64,000 bases of DNA from Azospirillaceae bacterium (GTDB taxonomy: Bacteria; Pseudomonadota; Alphaproteobacteria; Azospirillales; Azospirillaceae): contig JAPWJW010000002.1 in the NCBI GenBank assembly GCA_028283825.1, positions 248,001 to 312,000 of the forward strand. Reading direction: 5' to 3'. Numbering within the stretch: the first letter of the stretch is position 1; each line of letters opens with the position of its first letter. Both the position numbers and the translations under genes were made by a program. Below are positions 9,746 to 18,748 of the stretch, piece by piece. The notes under the pieces were generated by a model. The model was not told where the DNA came from, made no database searches, and saw nothing but the letters and a program-made list of their open reading frames with translations.

Positions 9746-10216
9746 ATGGCTAATCGTACGACGGTGGAACGCAAATCCGAACGGGAAATGGTCACGACGC
9801 GGACCTTCAACGCTCCGCCGCGCATTGTCTTCGAAGCTTGGAGCAAGCCTGAGCTTTTCAGGCGGTGGTGGGTGCCGAAATCGCTGGGCCTGTCACTGCT
9901 TTCCTGCGAAATGGACGTCCGCACCGGGGGCGGCTATCGCCTGGAATTCGATCTCGGCGATTCCAAGACCATGGCCTTCTTCGGCAAATACCTGGAAGTG
10001 ACGCCGCCCGCGCGCATCGTCTGGACCAATGAGGAAAGCGACGGGGGCCCAGTCACCACGGTGACCTTCGAGGAGAAGGACGGCAAGACCCTGTTGGTCC
10101 TGCATGAGCTTTATCCCTCCAAGGAGGCGCTCGACACGGCCGAAGGCATGGAAGGCGCGCTGCCCGAATCCTTCGACCAATTGGACGCGCTGCTAGTCGC
10201 TCTTGCCACGCATTAA
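9746..10216 (+). CDS. SRPBCC (AHSA1-like) family protein
   Basis: ATG 9746 follows GGGAAGGAG with good spacing and gives 156 residues. The fold is the START-like domain of the AHSA1 group: TRTFNAPPRIVFEAWSKPELFRRWWVPK at the N-terminus, GGGYRLEF in the middle, and a C-terminal helix (GALPESFDQLDALLVAL). Members bind hydrophobic ligands or assist Hsp90-like functions. In bacteria most are uncharacterised, so no substrate is proposed. Its stop codon overlaps the stop of the convergent MATE gene by a few bases. Confidence 0.88.
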   Translation: MANRTTVERKSEREMVTTRTFNAPPRIVFEAWSKPELFRRWWVPKSLGLSLLSCEMDVRTGGGYRLEFDLGDSKTMAFFGKYLEVTPPARIVWTNEESDGGPVTTVTFEEKDGKTLLVLHELYPSKEALDTAEGMEGALPESFDQLDALLVALATH

Positions 10217-11592
10217 GCCGTCAGGGGCGCCGCCGGCGTCCGGCTTTCGCTGTGCCGGTACCAGAGAAAGGCGCCCAGGCCCACCAGCACGTTGGCGATG
10301 GGGAAGGACAGCCAGAAACCGGTGGTCGCCGGGTGCACGGTCGCGGACAGGCCGTAGGCCAGCGGCAGTTGGATGACCAGCAGGCCCACCAGGGCGATGC
10401 CCATGGCGTAGGCCATGCGGCCGGCGGCGCGGAAGGCGGACAGGGCGCACAATTGCAGGCCGATGCCGCCCCAGCTCAGGCACATGATGCGGATGAAGCG
10501 CGCGCCTTCGGCAATCACCACCGGATCGCCGGGTACGAACAGGGTGGCGATGGCCGGTGCCGCGGCGTAGGCGACCAGGCCCGCCGCCGTCAGGCCGGCC
10601 AGCGAATAGACGGACGCCCGCATCACCGCCTCATGCGCCCGGGCCAGGTTGCCCGCACCCCGGTTCTGCCCGGCGACGGTAGAGACCGCCATGGACAGGC
10701 CCATGGCGGGGATGACCACCATCTGCAGGACGTTGGACCCGACGCCGTAGGCGGCGATGGCCACGGTGCCCAGCTTGGCCACCAGGAAGGACAGGACCAG
10801 CGGGCCGATGCTGCGCGCCGACATCTCCACCGACCCCGGCAGCCCCAGCCGGAACGCCCGGCGCAAATGGTCCAGGTCGGGACGGAAATGGCGCCAGGAC
10901 AGATGGATGCCGTGGCGGCCGCGCAGACAGGTGGCCAGGCCGGCGGCGGTGGCCAGCCCCTGCGTCACCACCGTCGCCAGGGCGGCCCCCATGACGCCTT
11001 GGGCCGGCACGGGACCGAAGCCGAAGATGAACAGCGGGTCCAGCAGGAAGTTCAGCGCCACCGTGCCGCCCAGGATGATCAGCGGCGCCCGGGTGTGGCC
11101 GACACTGCGCATCAGGCCCTGGAACAGGCCGTAGAGGAAGACGAAGCCGATGCCGATGAAGGACACGCGCATGAAACGCAGCGCCCCGTCGTGCACTTCC
11201 GGCGCCACGCCCAGCAAGCGGACCAGCAGGGGCGACAGCAGGTAGCCCACGGTTCCCGCCGCCAGGGAGGTTAGCGCCACCATCAGCATGGTTTGCGCCG
11301 CGACGTGGTTCACCTGGTCCTGCCGCCCGGCGCCGGCGTGCTGGGCCACCATCACCGACCCCGCCATGGCCAGGCCGGCCCCCGCCGCGATCACCAGGAA
11401 GGTGACGGGGAAGCTGATCGTCACCGCCGCCACGGCGGCGGCCCCCAGGCGGCCCACCCAGAAGGCGTCGGTCAGCTGGTACCCCGCCTGCAGGATGTTG
11501 GCTAGGATGATGGGCAAGGCCAGACGGGTCAGTGCCCGTCCGACGGGGCCCTCCAGCATGAGGGCGCGGCGTTCCTGCGGGGACATGGGCAT
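10213..11592 (-). CDS. MATE-family multidrug efflux protein
   Basis: The start is ATG 11592 (MPMSPQERRALML), giving 459 residues; ATG 11586 is equally possible. The protein shows about twelve hydrophobic helices in two homologous halves. The N-terminus LEGPVGRALTRLALPIILANILQAGYQLTDAFWVGRLG is the usual MATE beginning. These carriers export cationic drugs or metabolites using Na+ or H+ gradients. Two TetR-type operator dyads lie directly upstream and a TetR gene is divergent, so the pair is probably ligand-inducible. Confidence 0.92.
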   Translation of the reverse strand: MPMSPQERRALMLEGPVGRALTRLALPIILANILQAGYQLTDAFWVGRLGAAAVAAVTISFPVTFLVIAAGAGLAMAGSVMVAQHAGAGRQDQVNHVAAQTMLMVALTSLAAGTVGYLLSPLLVRLLGVAPEVHDGALRFMRVSFIGIGFVFLYGLFQGLMRSVGHTRAPLIILGGTVALNFLLDPLFIFGFGPVPAQGVMGAALATVVTQGLATAAGLATCLRGRHGIHLSWRHFRPDLDHLRRAFRLGLPGSVEMSARSIGPLVLSFLVAKLGTVAIAAYGVGSNVLQMVVIPAMGLSMAVSTVAGQNRGAGNLARAHEAVMRASVYSLAGLTAAGLVAYAAAPAIATLFVPGDPVVIAEGARFIRIMCLSWGGIGLQLCALSAFRAAGRMAYAMGIALVGLLVIQLPLAYGLSATVHPATTGFWLSFPIANVLVGLGAFLWYRHSESRTPAAPLTA

Positions 11593-11608
11593 GGGCGCGA
11601 ACCTTAAA

Positions 11609-11625
11609 TTAGAGCGATCGCTCAA
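11609..11625. promoter_or_regulatory. TetR-type operator 1 (MATE proximal)
   Basis: TTAGAGCGATCGCTCAA is centred on the perfect 12-bp dyad GAGCGATCGCTC (11612-11623), 17 bases before the MATE start codon. The same dyad recurs 57 bases away as operator 2. This supports binding by the divergent TetR regulator. Confidence 0.7.
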
Positions 11626-11666
11626 TCTATTTAAGCACCCAGGTTCCCATGGCCGTCAAGCTTTGA

Positions 11667-11682
11667 TAGAGTGACCGCTCTA
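11667..11682. promoter_or_regulatory. TetR-type operator 2 (tetR proximal)
   Basis: TAGAGTGACCGCTCTA matches operator 1 in its outer bases (TAGAG, CGCTC). Its centre is 57 bp from that of operator 1. Two matching dyads between divergent regulator and exporter genes fit autorepression together with repression of the exporter. Confidence 0.7.
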
Positions 11683-11697
11683 ATATGGATCTTTTTT

Positions 11698-11820
11698 CCC
11701 CTCAGGCGCCGGGCGGGCGCATCCGCGCCCTTGGCTTATCCTCGGTTTCCGGTCCGCTTACGCTTCCCAGAAACCTGCGGCGGACGCCTTCGCGTCCTAC
11801 AGCGGCTTGGGGCCGCTGAT
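11698..11820 (-). repeat. Dispersed structured intergenic repeat, copy D (minus orientation)
   Basis: On the minus strand it reads hairpin CAGCGGC/GCCGCTG (11800-11818), hairpin GGACGC-GAAG-GCGTCC (11782-11797), then AAGCGGACCGGAAACCGAGG, then hairpin GGGCGC-GGAT-GCGCCC (11715-11730) and GCCCGGCGCCTGAGGGG. It occupies the stretch between operator 2 and the tetR start codon, so it is probably transcribed in the tetR leader. Confidence 0.75.
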
Positions 11821-11841
11821 GAGAATTCACGGAGCAGTGCG

Positions 11842-12453
11842 TTGCGCAAGGTCGATCCGGTCAAACAGGAAGAGAAACGGCAGGAGATCCTGGCGGCGGC
11901 GGGGCGCTGTTTCTCGCGCGACGGCTTCCGTGGCGCCTCCATCGCCGGCATCTGTGTCGAGGCGGGGATCAGCCCCGGCCACCTCTATTATTATTTCGAG
12001 AATAAAGAGGCGATCGTGGCCGCCATGACCAACATCGCCATGGGGCAGGCGGTGTCCCGTTTCACGGCGTTGATGGAGGGGCCGGACACCATTGCGGCCC
12101 TGATGTCGGTGGTGGAGGCCGCCTGGCAACGTTACAAGCCCGAGCACCGCAGCGTCCTGCTGGACGTGATGGCGGAGGCCGGGCGCAATCCCGCCATCGC
12201 CGCCACCCTGCAAACCCACAGCCGCAGCCTGCACGACCTGGTGGCCGGGTTGCTGCGCGCGGGGCAGGGGCGGGGCCAGGTCGATCCCGGCCTGGACACG
12301 GACATGGCCGCCCGCCTGGTGATGGGCCTGGTGGACGCGCCCAAGACCATGATGACCCGCGATCCCGACTTCGACCCCCAGGCGGGACTGGCCATGACGC
12401 GCACCCTGATAGGCCGCTTCCTGACGCCGCCGGCCAAGGCCGGCCTACATTAG
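11842..12453 (+). CDS. TetR/AcrR-family transcriptional regulator
   Basis: The best start is TTG 11842, with GGAG at 11831-11834, giving 203 residues. The frame is open further upstream, but that part overlaps repeat D and the operators. Residues about 7-55 form the helix-turn-helix (RQEILAAAGRCFSRDGFRGASIAGICVEAGISPGHLYYYF). The rest is a helical ligand domain of the usual length. It is divergent from the MATE exporter and probably represses it and itself through the two dyads between them. The inducer is unknown. Confidence 0.88.
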   Translation: MRKVDPVKQEEKRQEILAAAGRCFSRDGFRGASIAGICVEAGISPGHLYYYFENKEAIVAAMTNIAMGQAVSRFTALMEGPDTIAALMSVVEAAWQRYKPEHRSVLLDVMAEAGRNPAIAATLQTHSRSLHDLVAGLLRAGQGRGQVDPGLDTDMAARLVMGLVDAPKTMMTRDPDFDPQAGLAMTRTLIGRFLTPPAKAGLH

Positions 12454-12547
12454 GCCGCAGCCCCATCCCGATGATGCCCTTGACGTTGCCGGGGCCGTTT
12501 GCAATGTCTGGCCTGGACGCAGGCGCTTTAAAGCAGGGGACGGAACC

Positions 12548-14005
12548 GTGGGATTGGGCTCGCTTATCGAAACGCTGGCGGACGCGCGGGTCATGGTCAT
12601 CGGCGATGTCATGCTGGACCGCTTCGTCCGCGGCAAGGTCGGACGCATCTCGCCCGAGGCGCCGGTGCCCGTGCTGCGCAACGCGCAGGAGGACATGATG
12701 CTGGGCGGTGCCGGCAACGTGGTGCGCAACATCACGGCGCTGGGCGGCCATGTCGTGTTCGGCGGCGTCATCGGCAACGACGCCGCGGGCCAGCGGGTGA
12801 CCCGCCTGGTGGCCGAGGACGCCCAGATCACCCCCATCCTGCAGGTGGACGGCGGCCGCCTGACCTCGGAAAAGACGCGCTTCGTGGCCGACGGCCATCA
12901 CCTGCTGCGTTCCGACTGGGACAGCGAGGAGGCGGTGGCGGACGCCGCGCACCGCACGCTGGTGGCGGCGGTGGCGGCCTATCTGGACCAGGTGTCGGTG
13001 GTCATCCTGTCCGACTACGGCAAGGGCGTGCTGACCCCGCCGGTGTTGCGCGAACTGATCACCCTGGCGCGTGATGCCGGCAAGGCGGTGATCGTCGATC
13101 CCAAGAGCCCCGACTATTCCATCTATCGCGGCGCCACGCTGGTGACGCCCAACCGCGCCGAACTGGCCATGGCCGTGGGCCATAACCCGACCACCACGGA
13201 CGGCATCGTGGCGGCGGCCCAGGCCCTGATCCGGGAACACGGCATCGGTGGCCTGCTGGTGACGCGTAGCGAGGAAGGCATGACCCTGGTCCAGGCGGAC
13301 GGCACCTGCCTGAACGTCCAGGCCGAGGCGAAGGAGGTGTTCGACGTCTCCGGTGCCGGCGACACGGTGGTGGCCGTGCTGGCCGCCGCCCTGGCGGTGG
13401 GGGCCGACATCAATGACGCGGTGCATGTGGCCAACGTCGCCGCCGGGCTGGTGGTGGCCAAGGTGGGCACGGCCGTGGTCAACCCGCCGGAACTGCTGCA
13501 TGCGCTGGCCGAACAGGACGACCGCCACAACACATCCAAGGTGCTGGGCTGGGGCGAGTTGCAGGAGAAGGTGGCCCTGTGGCGCCGCCTGGGCCTCAGC
13601 GTCGGGTTCACCAACGGCTGCTTCGACCTGATCCACCCCGGCCATGTGCAGTTGCTGGCGGCGTCGCGGGCGCAGTGCGACCGGCTGATCGTGGGCCTGA
13701 ATTCCGACGAGTCCGTCCGCCGGCTGAAGGGGCCGGAACGGCCCATCCAGGACGAACGCTCACGCGCCATCGTGCTGGCGGCGCTGGCCTCGGTGGACGC
13801 GGTCGCGGTGTTCGAGGAGGACACGCCCCTGTCGCTGATCACCACCGTGAAGCCCAGCGTCCTGATCAAGGGGGCGGACTATACCGTCGATCAGGTGGTG
13901 GGCGCCGACTTCGTGCAGCAGAATGGGGGCCGCGTCGCCCTGGTGGATCTGGTGCCGAACCAGAGCACCACCGGCATCGCCCAGCGCATACGGGTTACCC
14001 GCTGA
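12548..14005 (+). CDS. hldE: Bifunctional heptose 7-phosphate kinase / heptose 1-phosphate adenylyltransferase
   Basis: The 485-residue protein starts at GTG 12548. The first two thirds are a PfkB-type sugar kinase (RISPEAPVPVL, GGAGNVVRNI, and DVSGAGDTVVAVLAAAL with the catalytic Asp). The last third is a nucleotidyltransferase with GFTNGCFDLIHPGHVQLL, the HxGH motif. Together they make ADP-glycero-manno-heptose for the lipopolysaccharide inner core. hldD follows 97 bases downstream, so the two are probably cotranscribed. Confidence 0.95.
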   Translation: MGLGSLIETLADARVMVIGDVMLDRFVRGKVGRISPEAPVPVLRNAQEDMMLGGAGNVVRNITALGGHVVFGGVIGNDAAGQRVTRLVAEDAQITPILQVDGGRLTSEKTRFVADGHHLLRSDWDSEEAVADAAHRTLVAAVAAYLDQVSVVILSDYGKGVLTPPVLRELITLARDAGKAVIVDPKSPDYSIYRGATLVTPNRAELAMAVGHNPTTTDGIVAAAQALIREHGIGGLLVTRSEEGMTLVQADGTCLNVQAEAKEVFDVSGAGDTVVAVLAAALAVGADINDAVHVANVAAGLVVAKVGTAVVNPPELLHALAEQDDRHNTSKVLGWGELQEKVALWRRLGLSVGFTNGCFDLIHPGHVQLLAASRAQCDRLIVGLNSDESVRRLKGPERPIQDERSRAIVLAALASVDAVAVFEEDTPLSLITTVKPSVLIKGADYTVDQVVGADFVQQNGGRVALVDLVPNQSTTGIAQRIRVTR

Positions 14006-14102
14006 CCTATCCCCCACGCGGGGGTTGGCTGGAGGAGCCCCGGGCGCTTATCAAAAAGATTCCGGGGCGCCGTCGCCCCCAAACGTTGGGATGCCTTAGC
14101 CG

Positions 14103-15089
14103 ATGATCATTGTTACCGGGGGCGCTGGATTCATTGGCTCCAACCTTGTGGCGGGGCTGGAGGCGCGCGGCCTCGGCCCCATCGTGGTGGTGGACCGCCT
14201 GCGCCAGGGGGACAAGTGGCGCAACCTGGCCAAGCGCGGCCTGCACGATCTGATCACGCCGGAACAGTTGCCGGAATTCCTGGACCGGCATGGCGGCGCC
14301 GTGACCGCCATCTTCCACATGGGCGCCATCTCGGCGACCACGGAGACGGATGCCGACCGCATCCTGGAAAACAATTTTCGCCTGACGCTGGATCTGTGGA
14401 CCTGGTGCGCGCAACAGGGCGTCCGCCTGATCTACGCCTCCTCCGCCGCGACGTACGGCGATGGCGCGCTGGGATTCGACGATGATTCCTCCGCGGCGGC
14501 GCTGGCCACCTTGCGGCCGTTGAACCCCTATGGCTGGTCCAAGCACCTGCTGGACCGGCGGGTGCGCACGGCCCTGGACGACGGGGTGGCGGCACCGCCC
14601 CAGCACGCCGGCCTGAAGTTCTTCAACGTCTATGGCCCCAACGAATACCACAAGGGGGACATGCGCTCCGTCCCCGCCAAGCTGTACCCCCAGATCACGG
14701 GCGGCCAGCCGGCGCGCCTGTTCGCGTCCGATCGTCCCGACTATGCCGATGGTGGCCAGGTGCGCGACTTCATCTGGGTGGGCGACACGGTGGACGTCAT
14801 GCTGTGGCTGTACGACAACCCGGGCGTCAACGGCCTGTTCAACCTTGGCACCGGCCAGGCACGCAGTTGGAACGACCTGGCCCGCGCCCTGTTCCGGGCG
14901 GCGGGGGTGGACGAGCGCATCGACTACATCCCCATGCCGGACCATCTGAAGGGCAAGTACCAGTACCACACCCAGGCCGCCATGGGCCGGCTGCGGGCGG
15001 CGGGGTATACCGCCCCGTTCACGGAGCTGGAGGAAGGCATCCGCCGCTACGTCCAGGACTATCTGGCGACGCCTGATCCCTACGTCTGA
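14103..15089 (+). CDS. hldD: ADP-glyceromanno-heptose 6-epimerase
   Basis: This 328-residue extended short-chain dehydrogenase begins MIIVTGGAGFIGSNLV (the NADP-binding GxxGxxG). It carries the catalytic Tyr-Lys of NPYGWSKHLLD and the HldD-specific FFNVYGPNEYHKGDM. It epimerises ADP-D-glycero-D-manno-heptose to the L-glycero form, the last step of heptose precursor synthesis. It follows hldE. The 97-base gap holds GC-rich inverted repeats (for example CCCCCACGCGGGGG) that could attenuate but have no T-run. Confidence 0.95.
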   Translation: MIIVTGGAGFIGSNLVAGLEARGLGPIVVVDRLRQGDKWRNLAKRGLHDLITPEQLPEFLDRHGGAVTAIFHMGAISATTETDADRILENNFRLTLDLWTWCAQQGVRLIYASSAATYGDGALGFDDDSSAAALATLRPLNPYGWSKHLLDRRVRTALDDGVAAPPQHAGLKFFNVYGPNEYHKGDMRSVPAKLYPQITGGQPARLFASDRPDYADGGQVRDFIWVGDTVDVMLWLYDNPGVNGLFNLGTGQARSWNDLARALFRAAGVDERIDYIPMPDHLKGKYQYHTQAAMGRLRAAGYTAPFTELEEGIRRYVQDYLATPDPYV

Positions 15090-15122
15090 TTCCCCGAGTG
15101 TAATTCCTGACCATCCGATCAG

Positions 15123-15158
15123 ATTCTGGGCACAACGGTTCAGCGATGTGCCCAGAAT
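15123..15158. promoter_or_regulatory. Long perfect inverted repeat upstream of the TonB-receptor promoter
   Basis: The arms ATTCTGGGCACA and TGTGCCCAGAAT (12 bp perfect) are separated by 12 bases. It is centred about 170 bases upstream of the start expected from the sigma-54 site at 15285, a usual enhancer distance, so it may bind an enhancer-binding protein. Lying 33 bases after hldD, it could instead be a terminator stem, but no T-run follows. Confidence 0.5.
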
Positions 15159-15284
15159 ATGGGCAATCATTCCGGGTTGCCGGCCCGACCCTATGGTTGC
15201 GGGTCGGCGCGCGCCGATCGCCCACTGATGCCGAACCGCAACAATCCTGTCATTTACAGGGATGTAGTACGGCCGGGCCATTGG

Positions 15285-15301
15285 TTGGCCCCCTTCTTGC
15301 T
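15285..15301 (+). promoter_or_regulatory. Predicted sigma-54 promoter of the TonB-dependent receptor gene
   Basis: TTGGCCCCCTTCTTGCT has GG (15287-15288) and GC (15299-15300) separated by exactly 10 bases, with the full -24 TTGGC and -12 TTGC blocks. Transcription would start near 15312, about 105 bases before the receptor start codon. Two other sites in the window share the same TTGGC-N7-TTGC pattern. Confidence 0.6.
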
Positions 15302-15416
15302 GATATCACCCCTTAATGCCGCGCAGCAGCCTGGGACGCCCGCGTTTCGCGTCCCGCCGCTGGTCCCGCGCGTGATCAAGCCGCCGAAAAAGGTGGCAAA
15401 AATGAAGGGGTCGATC

Positions 15417-17621
15417 ATGAAGAAGGTACAGAACAAGGGCGGGCTTCGCTCAACGCTCCTGGCCGTGTCGGCGCTGGGTGCCATGGGTGCCGGCTTGACG
15501 GGCGTGGCGCGCGCCGAGGACGCGCCGTCGGACAAGCTGGATGAGATCATCGTGTCGGCCGAACGCACGCCGGCGCGCGAGCGTGACGTGCCCCTGGCCG
15601 TCACCTCCATCAGTGGTGAGAAGCTGGACGTACTGAATTCCAGCGGCATGGACATCCGCTTCCTGGCGGCGCGCACGCCCAGCCTGCAGGCCGAATCCTC
15701 CTTCGGCCGGACATATCCCCGCTTCTACATCCGCGGCCTGGGCAATTCGGACTTCGACCCCAACGCGTCCCAGCCGGTGTCGGTGGTCTATGACGACGTG
15801 GCCATGGAAAGCCCCATGCTGAAGGCCTTCCCCGCCTTCGACCTAGCCTCGGTGGAAGTGCTGCGCGGGCCCCAGGGTACGCTGTTCGGCAAGAACACCC
15901 CGGCCGGCGTGGTCAAGCTGGACAGCGCCAAGCCCACCAATGAATTCGGCGGCTTCGCCGACCTCAGCTACGGCACCTACGACACGGTGAACTTCACCGG
16001 CGCCGTGGGCGGCCCCATCGTCAAGGACATCCTGAAGTACCGCGCCTCGGTCAACATGCAGCGCCGGAACGACTGGGTGCAGAACGAGGACATCACCACC
16101 AAGAACGACACGGATTTCGAGGGCTACCGCGACCTCGCCGGCCGTTTCCAGCTGGAGTTCACGCCCAACGAGAAGCTGGACATCCTGCTGAACGTCCACG
16201 GCCGCCAGCTGGACGGTTCCGCCCGCGTGTTCCGCGCCAACGTGATCCAGAAGGGCACGAACGACATCGTGTCCGGCTACAACATCGAACAGACCGACCA
16301 GGACGGCGCCAACCCGCAGAAGCTGAACAGCTTCGGGTCCAACCTGCACGTCGTCTACGATGCCGGCCCCCTCACCGTCACCTCGGTCAGCGGCTATGAG
16401 CGCGCCAACGTGTTCAGCCGCGGCGACATCGACGGCGGCGTGCCGTCCGACACGCCGTTCTCGGTGGAGACCGGCGGCTACACCTCCCCGCGTGAGCTGA
16501 GCCAGGAGGTGCGTGTCGCCACCAACGATCTGGGCCCCTGGCTGTTGCAGGGCGGCGTCTACTACTTCAACTCCTACATGGCGGCGGAAGATCTTGGCTT
16601 CGACACGTCCACCGGCGATGTCACCCAGCAGGGCCACCACAAGGACCGCAGCGAGACCAGCGGCGTCTTCGGGTCGGCGAAGTACAAGATCACCGACGCC
16701 CTGACCTTGAGCGGCGGCGTGCGGTATTCCCACGACAACAAGTCGGTCGAGACCATCAACAACTTCGGCTACACCCAGGATCCGCTGCTGCGCACCAGCG
16801 TCAACGGCGGCAACGTCTCGTGGGACGCCAGCGCCGACTACGCCATCAACAGCGACATCAACGCCTATGTCCGGGTCGCCACCGGCTATCTGGCGCCGTC
16901 CATCCAGGACCGCCTGGGTTCCGGCGTGTCCACCGCCAAGGCGGAGACCACGATTTCGTATGAGGCGGGCGTGAAGTCGGCGCTGTTCGACCACCGCGCC
17001 AGCCTGAACCTGACCGGCTACTATTTCGACACCAGCGACATGCAGCTGACGGCCGTGGGCGGCACCAGCAATTCCGCCCACCTGCTGAACGCCGACCACG
17101 CCATCGGCTACGGCGTGGAACTGGAACTGGAGGCCAAGCCGATCGAGCACCTGCTGGTGACGGCGGGCGGCAGCTACAACCACACCGAAATCCAGGACCC
17201 GAACGTGTCGGCGGCCACCTGCGGCGGCGGCTGCACCGTGACCAACAAGCTGAACGCCCAGGGCAACGCCCTGCTGGACGGCAACCCGCTGCCCGAGGCG
17301 CCGCAGTGGATCCTGAACGCCACCCTGCGCTACGCCATCCCCTTGGCGCATAACGACGAGGTGTTCTTCTACACCGACTGGGCCTACCGCGGCGAAGACA
17401 ACTTCTTCCTGTACACCGCCAAGGAATTCACCGGGAAGCCCTTCCTGGATGGCGGCATCCGCGTCGGTTACAAGAACTACGCCGGCGGGTACGAGATCGC
17501 GGCTTATGCCCGCAACGTGCTGGACCAGATCCGCGTCATCGGCGCCATCGACTTCAACAACCTGACCGGCATGCTGAACGAGCCCCGCATCCTGGGCGTC
17601 CAGGCCAAGGTCGATTTCTAA
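15417..17621 (+). CDS. TonB-dependent outer-membrane receptor
   Basis: ATG 15417 follows AAGGGG with good spacing (ATG 15402 is an alternative) and gives 734 residues. A signal peptide ends near VARAED. A TonB-box-like DEIIVSA follows, then the plug domain (PRFYIRGLGN, VEVLRGPQGTLFGKNTPAGVV), then a 22-strand barrel ending in QAKVDF with a terminal Phe. Such receptors import large or scarce substrates using TonB energy. The next gene is a secreted nucleoside hydrolase and the region is rich in purine catabolism, so nucleosides or purines are the inferred cargo. It has a predicted sigma-54 promoter. Confidence 0.93.
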   Translation: MKKVQNKGGLRSTLLAVSALGAMGAGLTGVARAEDAPSDKLDEIIVSAERTPARERDVPLAVTSISGEKLDVLNSSGMDIRFLAARTPSLQAESSFGRTYPRFYIRGLGNSDFDPNASQPVSVVYDDVAMESPMLKAFPAFDLASVEVLRGPQGTLFGKNTPAGVVKLDSAKPTNEFGGFADLSYGTYDTVNFTGAVGGPIVKDILKYRASVNMQRRNDWVQNEDITTKNDTDFEGYRDLAGRFQLEFTPNEKLDILLNVHGRQLDGSARVFRANVIQKGTNDIVSGYNIEQTDQDGANPQKLNSFGSNLHVVYDAGPLTVTSVSGYERANVFSRGDIDGGVPSDTPFSVETGGYTSPRELSQEVRVATNDLGPWLLQGGVYYFNSYMAAEDLGFDTSTGDVTQQGHHKDRSETSGVFGSAKYKITDALTLSGGVRYSHDNKSVETINNFGYTQDPLLRTSVNGGNVSWDASADYAINSDINAYVRVATGYLAPSIQDRLGSGVSTAKAETTISYEAGVKSALFDHRASLNLTGYYFDTSDMQLTAVGGTSNSAHLLNADHAIGYGVELELEAKPIEHLLVTAGGSYNHTEIQDPNVSAATCGGGCTVTNKLNAQGNALLDGNPLPEAPQWILNATLRYAIPLAHNDEVFFYTDWAYRGEDNFFLYTAKEFTGKPFLDGGIRVGYKNYAGGYEIAAYARNVLDQIRVIGAIDFNNLTGMLNEPRILGVQAKVDF

Positions 17622-17629
17622 GTGCTGGT

Positions 17630-17650
17630 GGTCCCCCGCAGAGGGGGACC
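17630..17650 (+). terminator. Hairpin after the TonB-dependent receptor gene
   Basis: GGTCCCCC-GCAGA-GGGGGACC forms an 8-bp perfect stem starting nine bases after the receptor stop codon. No T-run follows, so it may be a weak terminator or an mRNA-stabilising stem between the receptor and the nucleoside hydrolase. Confidence 0.5.
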
Positions 17651-17731
17651 ATGCTAGGACAGGGGAAGGGGCCCGGCCGTGGCAGCGGCGGGCCCCTCTT
17701 CATATCGGCCAAGCCGTTCCTGGGGGCTTTC

Positions 17732-18712
17732 ATGATCCGTTTTCCGTCCTTCGTCCGAACCCTGTGCCTGGGCGCCCTGGCCCTCGGCCTGCTGGCCGCC
17801 CGGGCACCGGCGGCGGAAGCACCGGCGCGTGAGAAGGTCATCATCGACACCGACGTGGGCGACGACATCGACGACGCCTTCGCCCTGGCCCAGGCGCTGG
17901 CCGATCCCCGGCTGGACATCCTGGGTGTGACGGCGGGGTGGGGCGACACGGGGACGCGCGTGCGCCAACTGCAGCGCCTGTTGGCCGTCGCCGGTCGTCC
18001 CGACATCCCCGTGGCGCAAGGGCCATCCACCGCCAACACCACGCCCTACACCCAGAAGCGCTGGGCGGAGGGGCAGCCGGTGCCGGCCCAGGCCGCACCC
18101 CCGGCGGTGGACTTCATCCTGGACCAGGTGCGCCGCTACCCCGGCCAGGTCACCCTGATCGCCCTGGCGCCGCCCAGCACCCTGGGCGCCGTGATCGACC
18201 GCGACCCCGCCGGCTTCGCCAAGCTGAAGCGGGTGGTGATGATGGGCGGGTCGGTCTACGCCGGCTACAACGACACGGGCTACGGCCCCGTGCTGGGCCC
18301 CACACCGGAATACAACATCTATTCCGATGTCGCCGCCGCCCGGAAGCTGTTCGCCAGCGGCGTGCCCCTGGTGGTGATGCCGCTGGACAGCACCCGGCTG
18401 AAGCTGGACGAGGTGAAGCGCGACATCCTGTTCGCCGCCGGCACGCCCATGACCGACGCGCTAACCTTGATGTACCACCAGTGGCGCCGCCTGAACGCCT
18501 GGGGCCAGGTCACGCCCACGCTGTTCGACCTGTTGCCGGTGGCCTACGTCCTGGATCCCAAACTTTGCCCCACCACGCCCCTGCGGCTGGCGGTGGGGGA
18601 CAAGGGCGAGACCACGCCGGTGACCGGCCCCGCCAACGCGCAGGTCTGCCTGAAGGAAGACAAGGACGGCATCCTGAGCCTGCTGATGAACAGTCTGCTG
18701 ATTCAGCACTGA
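17732..18712 (+). CDS. Secreted inosine-uridine-type nucleoside hydrolase
   Basis: ATG 17732 (MIRFPSFVRTLCLGALALGLLAARAPAAEA) gives 326 residues with a clear export signal. The mature part starts KVIIDTDVGDDIDDAFAL, the calcium-binding aspartate cluster of the IU nucleoside hydrolase family, and has the family's VMMGGSVY segment. The enzyme would split nucleosides into base and ribose in the periplasm. It directly follows a TonB-dependent receptor, which suggests nucleoside capture and cleavage as one unit. A second, signal-less family member lies at 21157-22116. Confidence 0.92.
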   Translation: MIRFPSFVRTLCLGALALGLLAARAPAAEAPAREKVIIDTDVGDDIDDAFALAQALADPRLDILGVTAGWGDTGTRVRQLQRLLAVAGRPDIPVAQGPSTANTTPYTQKRWAEGQPVPAQAAPPAVDFILDQVRRYPGQVTLIALAPPSTLGAVIDRDPAGFAKLKRVVMMGGSVYAGYNDTGYGPVLGPTPEYNIYSDVAAARKLFASGVPLVVMPLDSTRLKLDEVKRDILFAAGTPMTDALTLMYHQWRRLNAWGQVTPTLFDLLPVAYVLDPKLCPTTPLRLAVGDKGETTPVTGPANAQVCLKEDKDGILSLLMNSLLIQH

Positions 18713-18748
18713 GATGAATTCGCCCACACGGAGATAGCAAAATGGCGA

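Noticed and set aside
14006-14102. GC-rich inverted repeats between hldE and hldD as another copy of the dispersed repeat
   Set aside because: None of the conserved linkers (GCCGCCGGAG, GCCCGGCGTCTGAGGGG) is present.
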